Below, piece after piece: positions 17,665 through 25,683 of a stretch of DNA of 64,000 nucleotides. The stretch is from Bacillota bacterium. Its GTDB lineage: Bacteria; Bacillota; Sulfobacillia; Sulfobacillales; Sulfobacillaceae. Numbering within the stretch: position 1 is the first letter of the stretch; every line of letters begins with the position of its first letter. The notes under the pieces are model-generated. The model made no database searches and was not told the DNA's origin. It worked only from the letters and a program-made list of their open reading frames with translations. The translations under genes and the position numbers were made by a program. The DNA lies in contig JAPNUO010000002.1 in assembly GCA_026627065.1 (NCBI GenBank), positions 248,001 to 312,000 of the forward strand, in the 5' to 3' direction.

Positions 17665-17994
17665 ATGGCATTGTTTACCCAGCGGTCACAGGGATCGGAG
17701 CCGGACGCGCCGGTGCGCCATCGCCGGTGGTACGTGACGGTAACGCTGGCCGTGACATTGGTGTTGGCGAGCGGCGTGCTCGGGCTGGTGGTGGGCTTTG
17801 TCTGGGCTACGGCGCGCGACTACGCGACTCTGGCCTATAACAGCCACGAAATTCACCTGCTGAACGACGAGGTTCAGCGTCTCAAGGATCAGTTATCGTT
17901 GTCGTCTACCCAGGCTCCGCGGGAAAACTGGTGGCTGTGGTGGGCGACCCTGCCCCTGAAGCGACTGTGGCTCACACTAAAAATGTCGTGGTAG
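17665..17994 (+). CDS. Small single-pass membrane protein with coiled-coil segment
   Basis: 109 residues: a basic N-terminus (VRHRRWYVT), one strong membrane helix around residues 27-50, then a heptad-like stretch SHEIHLLNDEVQRLKDQL and a Trp-rich tail (NWWLWWATLPLKRLW). Good GGAGGAGGG site before ATG 17665, 32 bases after the priming transferase. No family recognised. The position suggests an accessory factor for polysaccharide export or assembly, but that is only inference. Confidence 0.65.
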   Translation: MALFTQRSQGSEPDAPVRHRRWYVTVTLAVTLVLASGVLGLVVGFVWATARDYATLAYNSHEIHLLNDEVQRLKDQLSLSSTQAPRENWWLWWATLPLKRLWLTLKMSW

Positions 17995-18015
17995 ATTGAA
18001 CGGAGAAGAAGGGGG

Positions 18016-18492
18016 ATGGGTGTGCCGGGGATTGATTTGTTGCATCTCATCGGCGACGCTCCGGAAGGACCGTGGGCAATTTTTTCTCTGCCGGAAGGCG
18101 ACGGCACCGACATGATGTCGGTGATTGTCCCGCGTTCGCTGTGGCTTCAGGTGACGCGGGCGCGCCCGTTTGACAGCGAGATTTCGCTGATGGAGGAGAT
18201 CGGGCGGCGGGCAATCCAACGGCTCTTGGCGGTGGGCAACCGCGAGGGACCAGCCTTTGTGATGCGCGAGGATGTGGGCGAATTCTTGCCCCGCCCGGAA
18301 CGGCCTTGGTATGAGACCCTGAGAATTTGCGGCCAGTGTGGCAACACCGTCCCGGCCGGCGAAGTGTCGGAAGGCCTCTCTAATGCCCTTCCGCCAGATT
18401 CCCGGGGCTCCATTGAGCTCAAGGTCTTGTGTCCGGATTGCCAAGTGCAAACCGCCCATCGTCTGACCCCGTGGGGAATTCCCGAGGCGTAG
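18016..18492 (+). CDS. Hypothetical protein with C-terminal zinc ribbon
   Basis: 158 residues, no membrane segment. Two CxxC knuckles, ICGQCGN and LCPDCQ, about 35 residues apart in the C-terminal third form a probable zinc ribbon. The N-terminal 100 residues are unrecognised. It lies 21 bases after the small membrane protein and reads as part of the same transcript. ATG 18016 directly follows AGAAGGGGG, so GTG 18022, two codons later, may be the true start. Function unknown. Confidence 0.65.
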   Translation: MGVPGIDLLHLIGDAPEGPWAIFSLPEGDGTDMMSVIVPRSLWLQVTRARPFDSEISLMEEIGRRAIQRLLAVGNREGPAFVMREDVGEFLPRPERPWYETLRICGQCGNTVPAGEVSEGLSNALPPDSRGSIELKVLCPDCQVQTAHRLTPWGIPEA

Positions 18493-18521
18493 GTTCCTTT
18501 TCCTTTGAATTACCATATTGT

Positions 18522-18548
18522 GGATCATCACAAAGAAGGTGGTGATCC
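18522..18548 (+). promoter_or_regulatory. Leader hairpin covering the ribosome-binding site of the S53 peptidase
   Basis: GGATCATCAC (18522-18531) pairs over all ten positions, with one G-U wobble, with GTGGTGATCC (18539-18548). The loop is AAAGAAG, and the hairpin ends two bases before ATG 18551. The GGTGGTGA part of the ribosome-binding site lies inside the 3' arm. Confidence 0.55.
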
Positions 18549-18550
18549 CT

Positions 18551-20077
18551 ATGCGTTTATCAGGGCATTTGCTGCCCAATCTATTTGGCGGCACTTGGTC
18601 GTCTGTGGGCATTGGCCCCGATCGGGTGGAACTGGCGGTGGTGCTCCAAGGGGAGGCGTCGGGCGCGGCTGCTGGGGCCCTAGGCCCTATGCCGCGCGAC
18701 GTCAGGGAACGGTTTCGGCTTTGGCTGACGCGGGAAGGGCTGGCGGTGACTCGCGAGAGCCCGTCGGTGCTGCAATTGGTGGGCTCCTTTACCTCGGCGG
18801 CCCGCACGTTTGATCTGGGGTTTGAATTTTCCAGTTCGAACGGCCTGAGATATTTTCGGCCGAACCGCGATCCGGAGGTAGCCGACTGGGCGGCCCGTTG
18901 GGTGGTGGGGGTGATTGGGCTGGAGAACGTGGCGCGCCTTCGGCCGCGCTGGCGCCATCCGCAAAGGCGGGATCAGCTGGCCAATGACGGACGGGGCTTC
19001 TTTCCCGCCGACCTCGTTGCCGCCTATCGCTTCCCTGACGCTTGGACGGGTGCCGGCATGACGCTGGGCCTCTTGGAATTTTCCAGCGGATACAGTCTGG
19101 CGGATGTCGAGGGGTTTTGGCGCGCGATGGGAGTGGCGCCGCCAAAGGTGACGTTTGTGTCGGTGGATGGTACGCCCAACGACGGCGGCCGTTCCGCCGA
19201 CGACGTGGAAGCCACGCTGGATCTTTCGTGGGCGGGGGCGTTGGCGCCTGGCGCTCACCTTGTCGTGTACGAGGCCAGCGGCGGCACCACCGACGCCTCG
19301 TTTGGACTCTCCTTGGTGCGGGCCTTAGACTACGCCATTTACGACGACCAGAACCGGCCCGCCGTCCTCTCCATTAGTTACGGTGACGGGGAAACCCGGT
19401 TCCCGCTCGCCGAAATGATGGCGTGGGATTTCCTGATACTGGTGGGGTCCTGGCGCGGCGTGACCACCTTTGTCGCCTCAGGAGACCAAGGCGCGTATGG
19501 TCTTCATGAGATGGGGCTCCCCATTTGCCATGTGGATGCTCCGGCCAACTGTCCCCATGCGGTGGCGGTCGGCGGCACGCATCTGGTGCTTAATCCCGAT
19601 CGTTCGATTCGCCTCGAAACCGGCTGGACGGAGACCAACAATAACGGCGCGTCGGGGGGCGGCATTAGTCAGGTGTTTGGCGTGCCGCCCTATCAGGAGG
19701 GACTGGTGCTGCCTTTGAAACCGGGTCTCATGCCGGGGCGCGGGGTGCCCGACGTGGCGGCCAACGCCGATCCGGACACGGGCTACGCGTTGTTGTTTCA
19801 AGGTCAATGGTTAGTGGTGGGCGGCACCTCGGCGGCAGCGGCGCTGTGGGCGCGTCTGGAAGAGGCGCGCCGAGCCGCGAACCAGCCGCCGCTGGGCTTG
19901 GCCCATGAACCGCTGTACCGGCTGGGCGGTACCCCGGCTTTCCACGACATTACGGTAGGCAACAACAACTACGACGGCGTCGTCGGCTATCGATGCGGCC
20001 CCGGATGGGATGCGGTGACCGGCTGGGGCAGTCCCGACGCGACTTGCCTCATCGCGGATCTTGCGGAGCCGTCTTAA
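18551..20077 (+). CDS. S53 (sedolisin/kumamolisin-type) serine-carboxyl peptidase
   Basis: 508 residues. Residues about 1-140 are the pro-kumamolisin activation domain; the catalytic domain follows. The catalytic set is visible: Glu and Asp in DDVEATLDLSWAG (about E220 and D224), the oxyanion Asp in ASGDQGAYG (about D313) and the nucleophile in GGTSAAAALWA (about S427). The C-terminal calcium site HDITVGNNN and GPGWDAVTGWGSP is intact. Members act outside the cell at acid pH and mature by cutting off the pro-domain. No classical signal peptide is seen, which is common in this family. An in-frame TTG at 18518 is less likely than ATG 18551. It converges with the M61 peptidase at a shared hairpin. 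Confidence 0.92.
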   Translation: MRLSGHLLPNLFGGTWSSVGIGPDRVELAVVLQGEASGAAAGALGPMPRDVRERFRLWLTREGLAVTRESPSVLQLVGSFTSAARTFDLGFEFSSSNGLRYFRPNRDPEVADWAARWVVGVIGLENVARLRPRWRHPQRRDQLANDGRGFFPADLVAAYRFPDAWTGAGMTLGLLEFSSGYSLADVEGFWRAMGVAPPKVTFVSVDGTPNDGGRSADDVEATLDLSWAGALAPGAHLVVYEASGGTTDASFGLSLVRALDYAIYDDQNRPAVLSISYGDGETRFPLAEMMAWDFLILVGSWRGVTTFVASGDQGAYGLHEMGLPICHVDAPANCPHAVAVGGTHLVLNPDRSIRLETGWTETNNNGASGGGISQVFGVPPYQEGLVLPLKPGLMPGRGVPDVAANADPDTGYALLFQGQWLVVGGTSAAAALWARLEEARRAANQPPLGLAHEPLYRLGGTPAFHDITVGNNNYDGVVGYRCGPGWDAVTGWGSPDATCLIADLAEPS

Positions 20078-20083
20078 ACACGC

Positions 20084-20104
20084 AGGGAGGCGTTACGCCT
20101 CCCT
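20084..20104. terminator. Bidirectional hairpin between converging peptidase genes
   Basis: A 9-bp stem (20084-20092 with 20096-20104) closes on a three-base loop TTA. Read on the minus strand, that loop is the TAA stop codon of the M61 gene. It lies 7 bases after the S53 stop codon. No long T run on either side. Confidence 0.6.
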
Positions 20105-21922
20105 GGACTCTTGGCCGGGCGAGAGTTCCTCCAGGGCGGTCCACGGGGTCTTAAGCCAGGCCTCAAAGAGCGCCTTTTGTTCCGCGGTGGGATGAGCGGC
20201 AGCCACAATTCTGACATCATCCGGCGGGGCCGGGGCCAATGTTACGGCTGCGCGTTCAAGCTTTCCGCGACGAAAGAGCGCGACTTCCACCGTGTCCCCA
20301 ATGGCGTGGTCGAGGGCGATGCGCTCCTCGAGCTCCTCCACGGTGTTGACTTGATAACCGTTAATGGCCAGTAGCTGATCGCCCGGATTCAAGAGGGTCG
20401 CGGCGGGACCGTCGCTGTACGTATGTTGGATCACCAGCCGTCCGTTGCTTAAGGTGGCGTCGATGCCGAGCCAGGCCTTGGGAGAGGTTTGCGGCGGGGT
20501 ATCGTCGTTTGTCCCCTCGTCCCGGTCGGAACGCTTGTATTGGCGTTGGACCGTCAGGCCGGCATAGCCTAAAAAGTGATCAAAGGGGATCGGCTCGGTG
20601 CCATCGATGTATTGATCAAAAAAAGTCTGAAAGGAGGAGGCACCCACTTCCTCGACGGTTTCTTGATAGACCGATTCGGGAAAACCAACGCCTTGGGCTC
20701 CGTAGCGCCGGTAGAGGCGGCGCAGCACCTCATCAAGACCGTAGCGTCCCTGGGTACGCTGCCGGAGCTCCAAATCCAGGCAAAGGCCGACCAGGTCGCC
20801 TTTGAGGTAATACGAAATGGTGCGGTTGGGCGAGTCCTCGTCGGGTTTATAGAGTTTAATCCAGGTGTCGAAGCTGGATTCGCTCAAACTTTGCACGAAG
20901 CGGCCCGGTTTCTTTTCGTAGGCTTGGATGTTGTCCGCGACCGTCGTCAGATATTCCTTGAGGCTAAACAAATTGGCGTAGCGCAAGGTGAGCGTGGCGA
21001 AGTAATCCGTAAAGCCTTCCATAGCCCACAAGAGATGCGTGTAGACTTCGCGGTTGTAGTCAAACGGGCCCAGCATTTCGGGATGAATGCGCTTCACGTT
21101 CCAAAGGTGAAAAAACTCGTGAGACAGCAACTTTAAGACGCGCCGGTAGTTTTTGCGCGGCTTGTACGCGAAACGCGAGGTGCCGCAGGTTGTGGAGTTG
21201 AGGTGTTCCAAGCCCCCCGTTCCCCGATCCGTGAGGTGAAGAATAAAGGTGTAGTGGTTGTACGGCAGCTCCCCGAAAAGATCGCGCTGCGCCTGAACAA
21301 TGGCGCTTAGGTCGCGTGTCAACTGCTCGGGGTCCTCGTTGCCGTGGCCCCAAATTGCCACCTCGTGCCGCTTGTCGTCCACCGTGAAGGTCAGCCGGCG
21401 ATGCGTGCCGATTTCGAACGGAGAATCGAGGAGGATGTCGTAGTCGCTGGCGCGGTAGCGGAACGGCGCGCCGTCGACCGGGTCCAGACCGGTAGAGACG
21501 TGCCACTCCGGCGGGGCGACGATCCGAACCTCGTAAGGCGCAGCTTTATAGTCGTCCACCAAAAAGAAGAGGTGGGCCCCGTTAAAATAGGCATGCGATT
21601 GATCCAGATGGTTTCCGTGGGTGCCGAGTTCGTAGGCGTACACGTCGTAGCGGATGACTACCCGACTCTCCTCGGCAAACGTGTCAAAGCCCCACTGGTT
21701 CTTCGACAGGTGGTGCACGTCCACCGCCTGGCGATTGACCTCGCCCCGCAAGTGAAACAGGTGACGCGCGAAATCCTCGATTTTGTAAGACCCTGGGGTC
21801 CACACGGGCAGGGTCAGGGTATGCTTGCCCTTGGGGAGGTGTTCGATCTCCAAGGTCATGTGGTAGATGTGTGCGCCCGGTTCACGGCAATCCACGGTAA
21901 ACACAAACGATGGCTGGGTCAT
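20093..21922 (-). CDS. M61 family glycyl aminopeptidase with PDZ domain
   Basis: 609 residues. The N-terminal beta domain is followed by the metalloprotease core with LLSHEFFHLWNVKRIHPE near residue 265, the HExxH zinc motif and diagnostic WNVKRI extension of M61. The C-terminal PDZ domain (about residues 475-570) includes SDGPAATLLNPGDQLLAING. It is a cytosolic or exported aminopeptidase cutting N-terminal glycine or alanine. An open frame extends 170 residues upstream across the aminotransferase gene, but ATG 21922 with GAGAGG six bases before it is the real start. It follows the aminotransferase by 56 bases and probably shares its transcript. Confidence 0.92.
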   Translation of the reverse strand: MTQPSFVFTVDCREPGAHIYHMTLEIEHLPKGKHTLTLPVWTPGSYKIEDFARHLFHLRGEVNRQAVDVHHLSKNQWGFDTFAEESRVVIRYDVYAYELGTHGNHLDQSHAYFNGAHLFFLVDDYKAAPYEVRIVAPPEWHVSTGLDPVDGAPFRYRASDYDILLDSPFEIGTHRRLTFTVDDKRHEVAIWGHGNEDPEQLTRDLSAIVQAQRDLFGELPYNHYTFILHLTDRGTGGLEHLNSTTCGTSRFAYKPRKNYRRVLKLLSHEFFHLWNVKRIHPEMLGPFDYNREVYTHLLWAMEGFTDYFATLTLRYANLFSLKEYLTTVADNIQAYEKKPGRFVQSLSESSFDTWIKLYKPDEDSPNRTISYYLKGDLVGLCLDLELRQRTQGRYGLDEVLRRLYRRYGAQGVGFPESVYQETVEEVGASSFQTFFDQYIDGTEPIPFDHFLGYAGLTVQRQYKRSDRDEGTNDDTPPQTSPKAWLGIDATLSNGRLVIQHTYSDGPAATLLNPGDQLLAINGYQVNTVEELEERIALDHAIGDTVEVALFRRGKLERAAVTLAPAPPDDVRIVAAAHPTAEQKALFEAWLKTPWTALEELSPGQESREA

Positions 21923-21978
21923 GATGCACCTCTCTTTGTCTTCTTTCGTGCTTGAGTTCCCCAGAAGTTTCCCCAACC

Positions 21979-23160
21979 TCAGCCGGCGTGAGACGCGGCC
22001 GCCTCCCGCTGAATGATGCGGGCCAGGCGCCGGGCTGCTTCGACGAGGCGATCCGCCGGCTCGGTCAACGCGACCCGGACGTAACCCTCGCCATGCATGC
22101 CAAAGGCCGAGCCGGGGGCCACCATGACCTCCGCCTCGGACAAAAAGAGGTGTGCCCATTCTAGCGAGGGACGGGTGCGGGGCACAGGACACCAGATGAA
22201 GATGGACCCTTCGCTGGGCGGGATGTCCCACCCGGCCCGCCGGGCCTCGGCGAGAAAGGCGTCGCGCCGCGATTGGTACGTGCGGCACAGTGCCTGGACG
22301 CTTTCCTGAGGTCCGGTGAGCGCGGCAATGGCGGCTTCCTGAATGGCGCCCCATTGGCTGCAGTGCAGATGATCCTGGAGCAACTCGAGATAGCGGATGA
22401 CGTCCGGGTGTCCGGCAGCGAAGCCGATCCGCCATCCGGCCATGTTGTACGACTTCGACAGGGTGGTGAATTCGACGCCGGCTTCCTTGCCGCCCGGACG
22501 CGCAAGCAAGCTGACCGCTTGTCGACCATCAAAGGTAATGTCGCCGTAAGCGAGGTCGTGGGCCAAGAGCACGTGTCGGCTGAGGGCGCGATCGATGAGT
22601 TGGTCGAAATACGCGGCCGGAGCCATGCGTCCGGTCGGGTTATTGGGAAAATTGACGAATGCAAGACGGGTGTTGTCGGGCCAATGGTCCAACGGCGGCA
22701 AAAAGTGGTTTTCCTCGAGGAGGGGCCATGAATGAAGCGTTCCTCCGGCTAAGTAGATGCCTGACAGGTAATCGGGGTAGCCGGGGTCGGGAACGAGGAC
22801 GCCCTCGCCCGGGTTAATGAGCGCCAGCGAAAGTTCTTCGATCCCAATTTTGCTGCCGATGAGGATGGCGATCTCGCTTTGGGGATCCAAAGTGACAGCG
22901 TAACGTTCCCAGTACCATCGGGCGACGGCTTCCTTTAAAGCGACAAGGCCGCGAAAGGAAATGTAGCGATGATACCGGGGGTTCTCTGCCGCTGCCTTCA
23001 AGGATTCCACGATGTGAGCGGGGGTCGGCTGGTCGGGATTGCCCTGACCGAGATTGATGACGTCAATCCCTTGCTGGCGCTTGTCCTCGACGGCCTGCAC
23101 CAGATGGGCAAACAGCTGATCGGGCAGGCGTTGGATGCGGTTTGCAGGTCGCACAACCAT
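21979..23160 (-). CDS. Class I/II PLP aminotransferase (MtnE / LL-diaminopimelate aminotransferase-like)
   Basis: 393 residues, fold type I. Motifs include NLGQGNPDQPTP near residue 36, VPDPGYPDY, FPNNPTGR and the PLP-lysine in LSKSYNMAGWRIGFA. The pattern closely follows the Bacillus MtnE group, which makes methionine from its 2-oxo precursor in the methionine salvage pathway; LL-DAP and aspartate aminotransferases are the alternatives. Salvage would be useful here because spermidine synthase releases methylthioadenosine, but no other salvage gene is in the window. ATG 23160 has an AAAGGGG site slightly far (12 bases). Confidence 0.83.
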   Translation of the reverse strand: MVVRPANRIQRLPDQLFAHLVQAVEDKRQQGIDVINLGQGNPDQPTPAHIVESLKAAAENPRYHRYISFRGLVALKEAVARWYWERYAVTLDPQSEIAILIGSKIGIEELSLALINPGEGVLVPDPGYPDYLSGIYLAGGTLHSWPLLEENHFLPPLDHWPDNTRLAFVNFPNNPTGRMAPAAYFDQLIDRALSRHVLLAHDLAYGDITFDGRQAVSLLARPGGKEAGVEFTTLSKSYNMAGWRIGFAAGHPDVIRYLELLQDHLHCSQWGAIQEAAIAALTGPQESVQALCRTYQSRRDAFLAEARRAGWDIPPSEGSIFIWCPVPRTRPSLEWAHLFLSEAEVMVAPGSAFGMHGEGYVRVALTEPADRLVEAARRLARIIQREAAASHAG

Positions 23161-23450
23161 GCTCTTTCGATTCCCCTTTTGGGCCGGTGTCGGTGCGTCG
23201 AGATGAGCCCGAAAATGCCTCTCTCGATGATGGCGTGCGGGCTTCCGCTGGGTGCCTGGTGCCTACGATGGTCCCGCGTGCCATGAGTCTGACTTGATGT
23301 CTTAACGATACCGAGAACCGGTTGGAAAGTCCACGGGAAGGATCTTTTCGCAGCAAATTTCGGGCACGGTGCGTGTTACCGCGCCCGGACCACTTGTCTA
23401 AGACGGGCCGGCGACCTGTTATACTAGAAAGGACAAGGGGAGGAGAGCGC
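23161..23450. other. Divergent intergenic region
   Basis: 290 bases between the aminotransferase and the MBL hydrolase. A TATACT -10-like element is at 23420-23425, 26 bases before GTG 23451, with a poor TTGTCT -35 at an unusual 20-base spacing. Nothing else is recognised. Confidence 0.45.
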
Positions 23451-24404
23451 GTGGCAACATTTCGGGCGGCGGACGAGGTGTATGGCATCGACTTATTTGA
23501 AGAAGGGAGGCCGGGCCGGTCCTCGGCCTATCTGATTCGGGGACGGGAACCGATCTTGGTCGAAACCGGGTCGGCGAATAGTCAGGAAGCCTTGTGGTCG
23601 GGGCTGGCCGAGCTGGGAGTGGGGCCGGAAGATCTGCGCCATGTGGTGGTGACGCACGTGCATCTCGACCATGCTGGGGGCGCGGGTCAGACCATGGCCA
23701 GGGCGACGAAGGCTCTCCTGCACTGCCATCCGCGAGCGGCGCGCCACCTCGCCGATCCGCGCCGGCTGGAGGCCGGCGCCCGGGCGGTTTATGGGGAACG
23801 GTTGGACGCCATGTTTGGGCCGATCCTCCCAGTGGCGGCGGATCGGATTGTCGTGCACGAAGATGAAAGCGCACTCAAGACCAGAGACCGGATTTTGCGC
23901 TTTTATGATACGCCAGGCCATGCCAAACACCATACGTGTGTCGTCGACGAGGCGACCCGCGGCATCTTTTCGGGCGATACCATTGGAATTCGCTACGTGC
24001 CTTCCTATACGGGGTGGGACTTTGTCTACGGGTTTCCCACCACGACCCCGTCGGACTTCGACCCAGAAGTGATGCTGGAGACGTTAGATCGGTTGGAAGC
24101 CTTGAACCTTCGAGCGGTGTACCACACGCATTATGGCGTGACCGAACCGGCGCGGGAGGCGTTTCAGTTTTCCCGCCGCGGGCTACGTCGCATCCAGCAG
24201 ATCTTGCCTCTGCTGTCTGACGCGAGCACCTACGAGGAGGTGGCCGAGGCACTCGGGCGGCAAGTGCGCGAAGACCTGGCAAGCCAAGGCCATCCGGGCG
24301 TTGACGTCGCTCCTTTGGCGCTGGACCTCATGTTAAACAGCCAGGGGATTTTAGTTTACCTGCAAAAGCGGGCACAAGGACCGCGGGAGGGGGAGAAACG
24401 ATGA
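23451..24404 (+). CDS. Metallo-beta-lactamase-fold hydrolase
   Basis: 317 residues. The zinc motif THVHLDHAGG is near residue 72, DTPGHAKHH near residue 160 and IFSGDTIG near residue 177, with a late YHTHYG histidine. These give a complete binuclear metal site of the glyoxalase II/lactonase type. GTG 23451 has AGGGGAGGAG upstream; the longer frame from 23322 has none. It is the first of three genes joined by ATGA overlaps (with the NifX-like and RmlD-like genes), so the three products are probably made in fixed ratio. Substrate unknown. Confidence 0.87.
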   Translation: MATFRAADEVYGIDLFEEGRPGRSSAYLIRGREPILVETGSANSQEALWSGLAELGVGPEDLRHVVVTHVHLDHAGGAGQTMARATKALLHCHPRAARHLADPRRLEAGARAVYGERLDAMFGPILPVAADRIVVHEDESALKTRDRILRFYDTPGHAKHHTCVVDEATRGIFSGDTIGIRYVPSYTGWDFVYGFPTTTPSDFDPEVMLETLDRLEALNLRAVYHTHYGVTEPAREAFQFSRRGLRRIQQILPLLSDASTYEEVAEALGRQVREDLASQGHPGVDVAPLALDLMLNSQGILVYLQKRAQGPREGEKR

Positions 24405-24736
24405 TTGTGGCGATGGCAGTGACCGAGAACGAAGATGTCGGCGGGGGATGGGGGCGCGCACGGCAGGTGGCGGTGGCGGATGTGGGCCCTGACGGCAGCA
24501 TTCGCTCCTGGGAGGTGTATTCGGTGCATTGGGACGAGTTGCACGACAGCGGGGGCGAAGGCCAGCATCACGCCCGGATTGCGCGGTTTTTGCTGGATCA
24601 TCAGGTGCAGCGCGTGATTGCCGGACACATGGGACCAGGCATGCGCCATATGCTGGAGAAGATGAACATTGGCGTGACGGTGGATGTTCACGGACCGGCG
24701 CGCGAACTGGCATCCCGGTATGGGCGGGCCTCATGA
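24401..24736 (+). CDS. NifB/NifX-family (dinitrogenase FeMo-cofactor-binding domain) protein
   Basis: 111 residues. Starts MIVAMAVTENEDVGGGWGRA and has QRVIAGHMGPGMRHMLEKMNIGV, the RNase-H-like NifX/NafY fold that binds Fe-Mo or other metal clusters in nitrogenase assembly proteins. Stand-alone members are common in non-fixing bacteria with no known role. Its ATG overlaps the previous TGA (ATGA at 24401), and its own stop overlaps the next ATG at 24733. No other nif-type gene is in the window. Confidence 0.8.
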   Translation: MIVAMAVTENEDVGGGWGRARQVAVADVGPDGSIRSWEVYSVHWDELHDSGGEGQHHARIARFLLDHQVQRVIAGHMGPGMRHMLEKMNIGVTVDVHGPARELASRYGRAS

Positions 24737-25590
24737 AGCACCTGGTGGTGGGGGCTTCTGGACAAGTGGGCCATCTCATCATGGCTCACGTGCAAGACCA
24801 CGGTGATGAGGTCGTCGGCACGTATTGGAGCCGGCCCGGCGAGGGATTGATTGCCCTCGATGTCCGCGATGCGGCGGCGGTCAATCAGCTCGTGCAAGAG
24901 GTCGATCCGGCCGTTATTTGGGTGCCGGGAGCCATGGCGGATGTGGATCAGTGCGAGCGCCAGCCGGATTTGAGCTACGCGGTGAATGTCCAGGGGGCGG
25001 TCTACCTAATGGAGGCGGCCCAAGCTCGGGGCGTGCCGCTGATCTTCTTTTCCACCGATTACGTGTTCGACGGCCGAAACGGTCCTTACCAGGAAGCGGA
25101 TGCCCCCCATCCGCTGCAGGTGTACGGCACCCACAAGCGGAAGGCCGAGGTGGCGTTGCTGCAATACGAGCGGACACTGGTCATTCGGCCGGCCTGGATT
25201 TACAGCGACGATCCTCATCCGCGCAATTTTGTCTATCGGGTGTTGAGGGATTTAAGGGCAGGTCGTCCCATCAAAGCGGCCGTCGACCAGTATAACACCC
25301 CGACGCCGGCGGGGGCATTGGCGAGACAAGCGCTGCGCGCAGTGGAGGAGGGGGTGACCGGCGTGCTCCACTTGGCAGGGCCAGAGCGCCTGAGCCGTTT
25401 TGCCCTGGTGGAAAAAATTGCGAGGCGGTTCGGCTACCCCGACGCCCCCATTGAACCGATTACGATCAAGGATCTGCCGCTTCCGGCGGCGCGCCCGTTA
25501 AACGGGGGACTGATCACCCAATACCCGGAATTTCGGATTCGGGAGTCACTCTCCGATCTCGAAGTCGGAAAACTGTTAACCGCAATTTAA
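24733..25590 (+). CDS. RmlD-like sugar-nucleotide reductase (extended SDR)
   Basis: 285 residues. HLVVGASGQVGHLIMAHV Rossmann start, ADVDQCERQPDLSYAVNVQG, FFSTDYVFDGRNGPYQE and the YGTHKRKAE catalytic Tyr/Lys, the standard RmlD (dTDP-4-dehydrorhamnose reductase) order. MAT2B-like regulators share this fold and are the alternative. Start ATG 24733 overlaps the preceding TGA. Its stop codon lies inside the Pho-box-like repeats of the next gene. No other rhamnose-pathway gene is adjacent, so a true rhamnose role is uncertain. Confidence 0.82.
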   Translation: MKHLVVGASGQVGHLIMAHVQDHGDEVVGTYWSRPGEGLIALDVRDAAAVNQLVQEVDPAVIWVPGAMADVDQCERQPDLSYAVNVQGAVYLMEAAQARGVPLIFFSTDYVFDGRNGPYQEADAPHPLQVYGTHKRKAEVALLQYERTLVIRPAWIYSDDPHPRNFVYRVLRDLRAGRPIKAAVDQYNTPTPAGALARQALRAVEEGVTGVLHLAGPERLSRFALVEKIARRFGYPDAPIEPITIKDLPLPAARPLNGGLITQYPEFRIRESLSDLEVGKLLTAI

Positions 25591-25636
25591 CACAACCGTA
25601 ACAGCTTCTTCGCAAATCCTTCATGGGCCGTTAACA
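25576..25636 (+). promoter_or_regulatory. Candidate Pho box (PhoP binding repeats, 11-bp period)
   Basis: TTAACC at 25576, TTAACA at 25587, GTAACA at 25598 and TTAACA at 25631 all lie on one 11-bp lattice. The two intermediate positions (25609 TTCGCA, 25620 TTCATG) are weaker matches. Bacillus PhoP binds TTAACA-type hexamers repeated every 11 bp on one DNA face. The array overlaps the RmlD stop codon and ends 47 bases before the phosphate-transporter start. Confidence 0.7.
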
Positions 25637-25683
25637 GGCGCCTGCCACAATAACAGCAAGAAAGCGGGCGAAGGAACGGGAGG

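Noticed and set aside
18518..18550. TTG start for the S53 peptidase
   Set aside because: It would place the start at the base of the leader hairpin without a ribosome-binding site; ATG 18551 matches the pro-domain start.
21923..22435. N-terminal extension of the M61 peptidase frame
   Set aside because: It lies inside the aminotransferase gene in another frame; the ATG at 21922 with a good ribosome-binding site is where family similarity begins.
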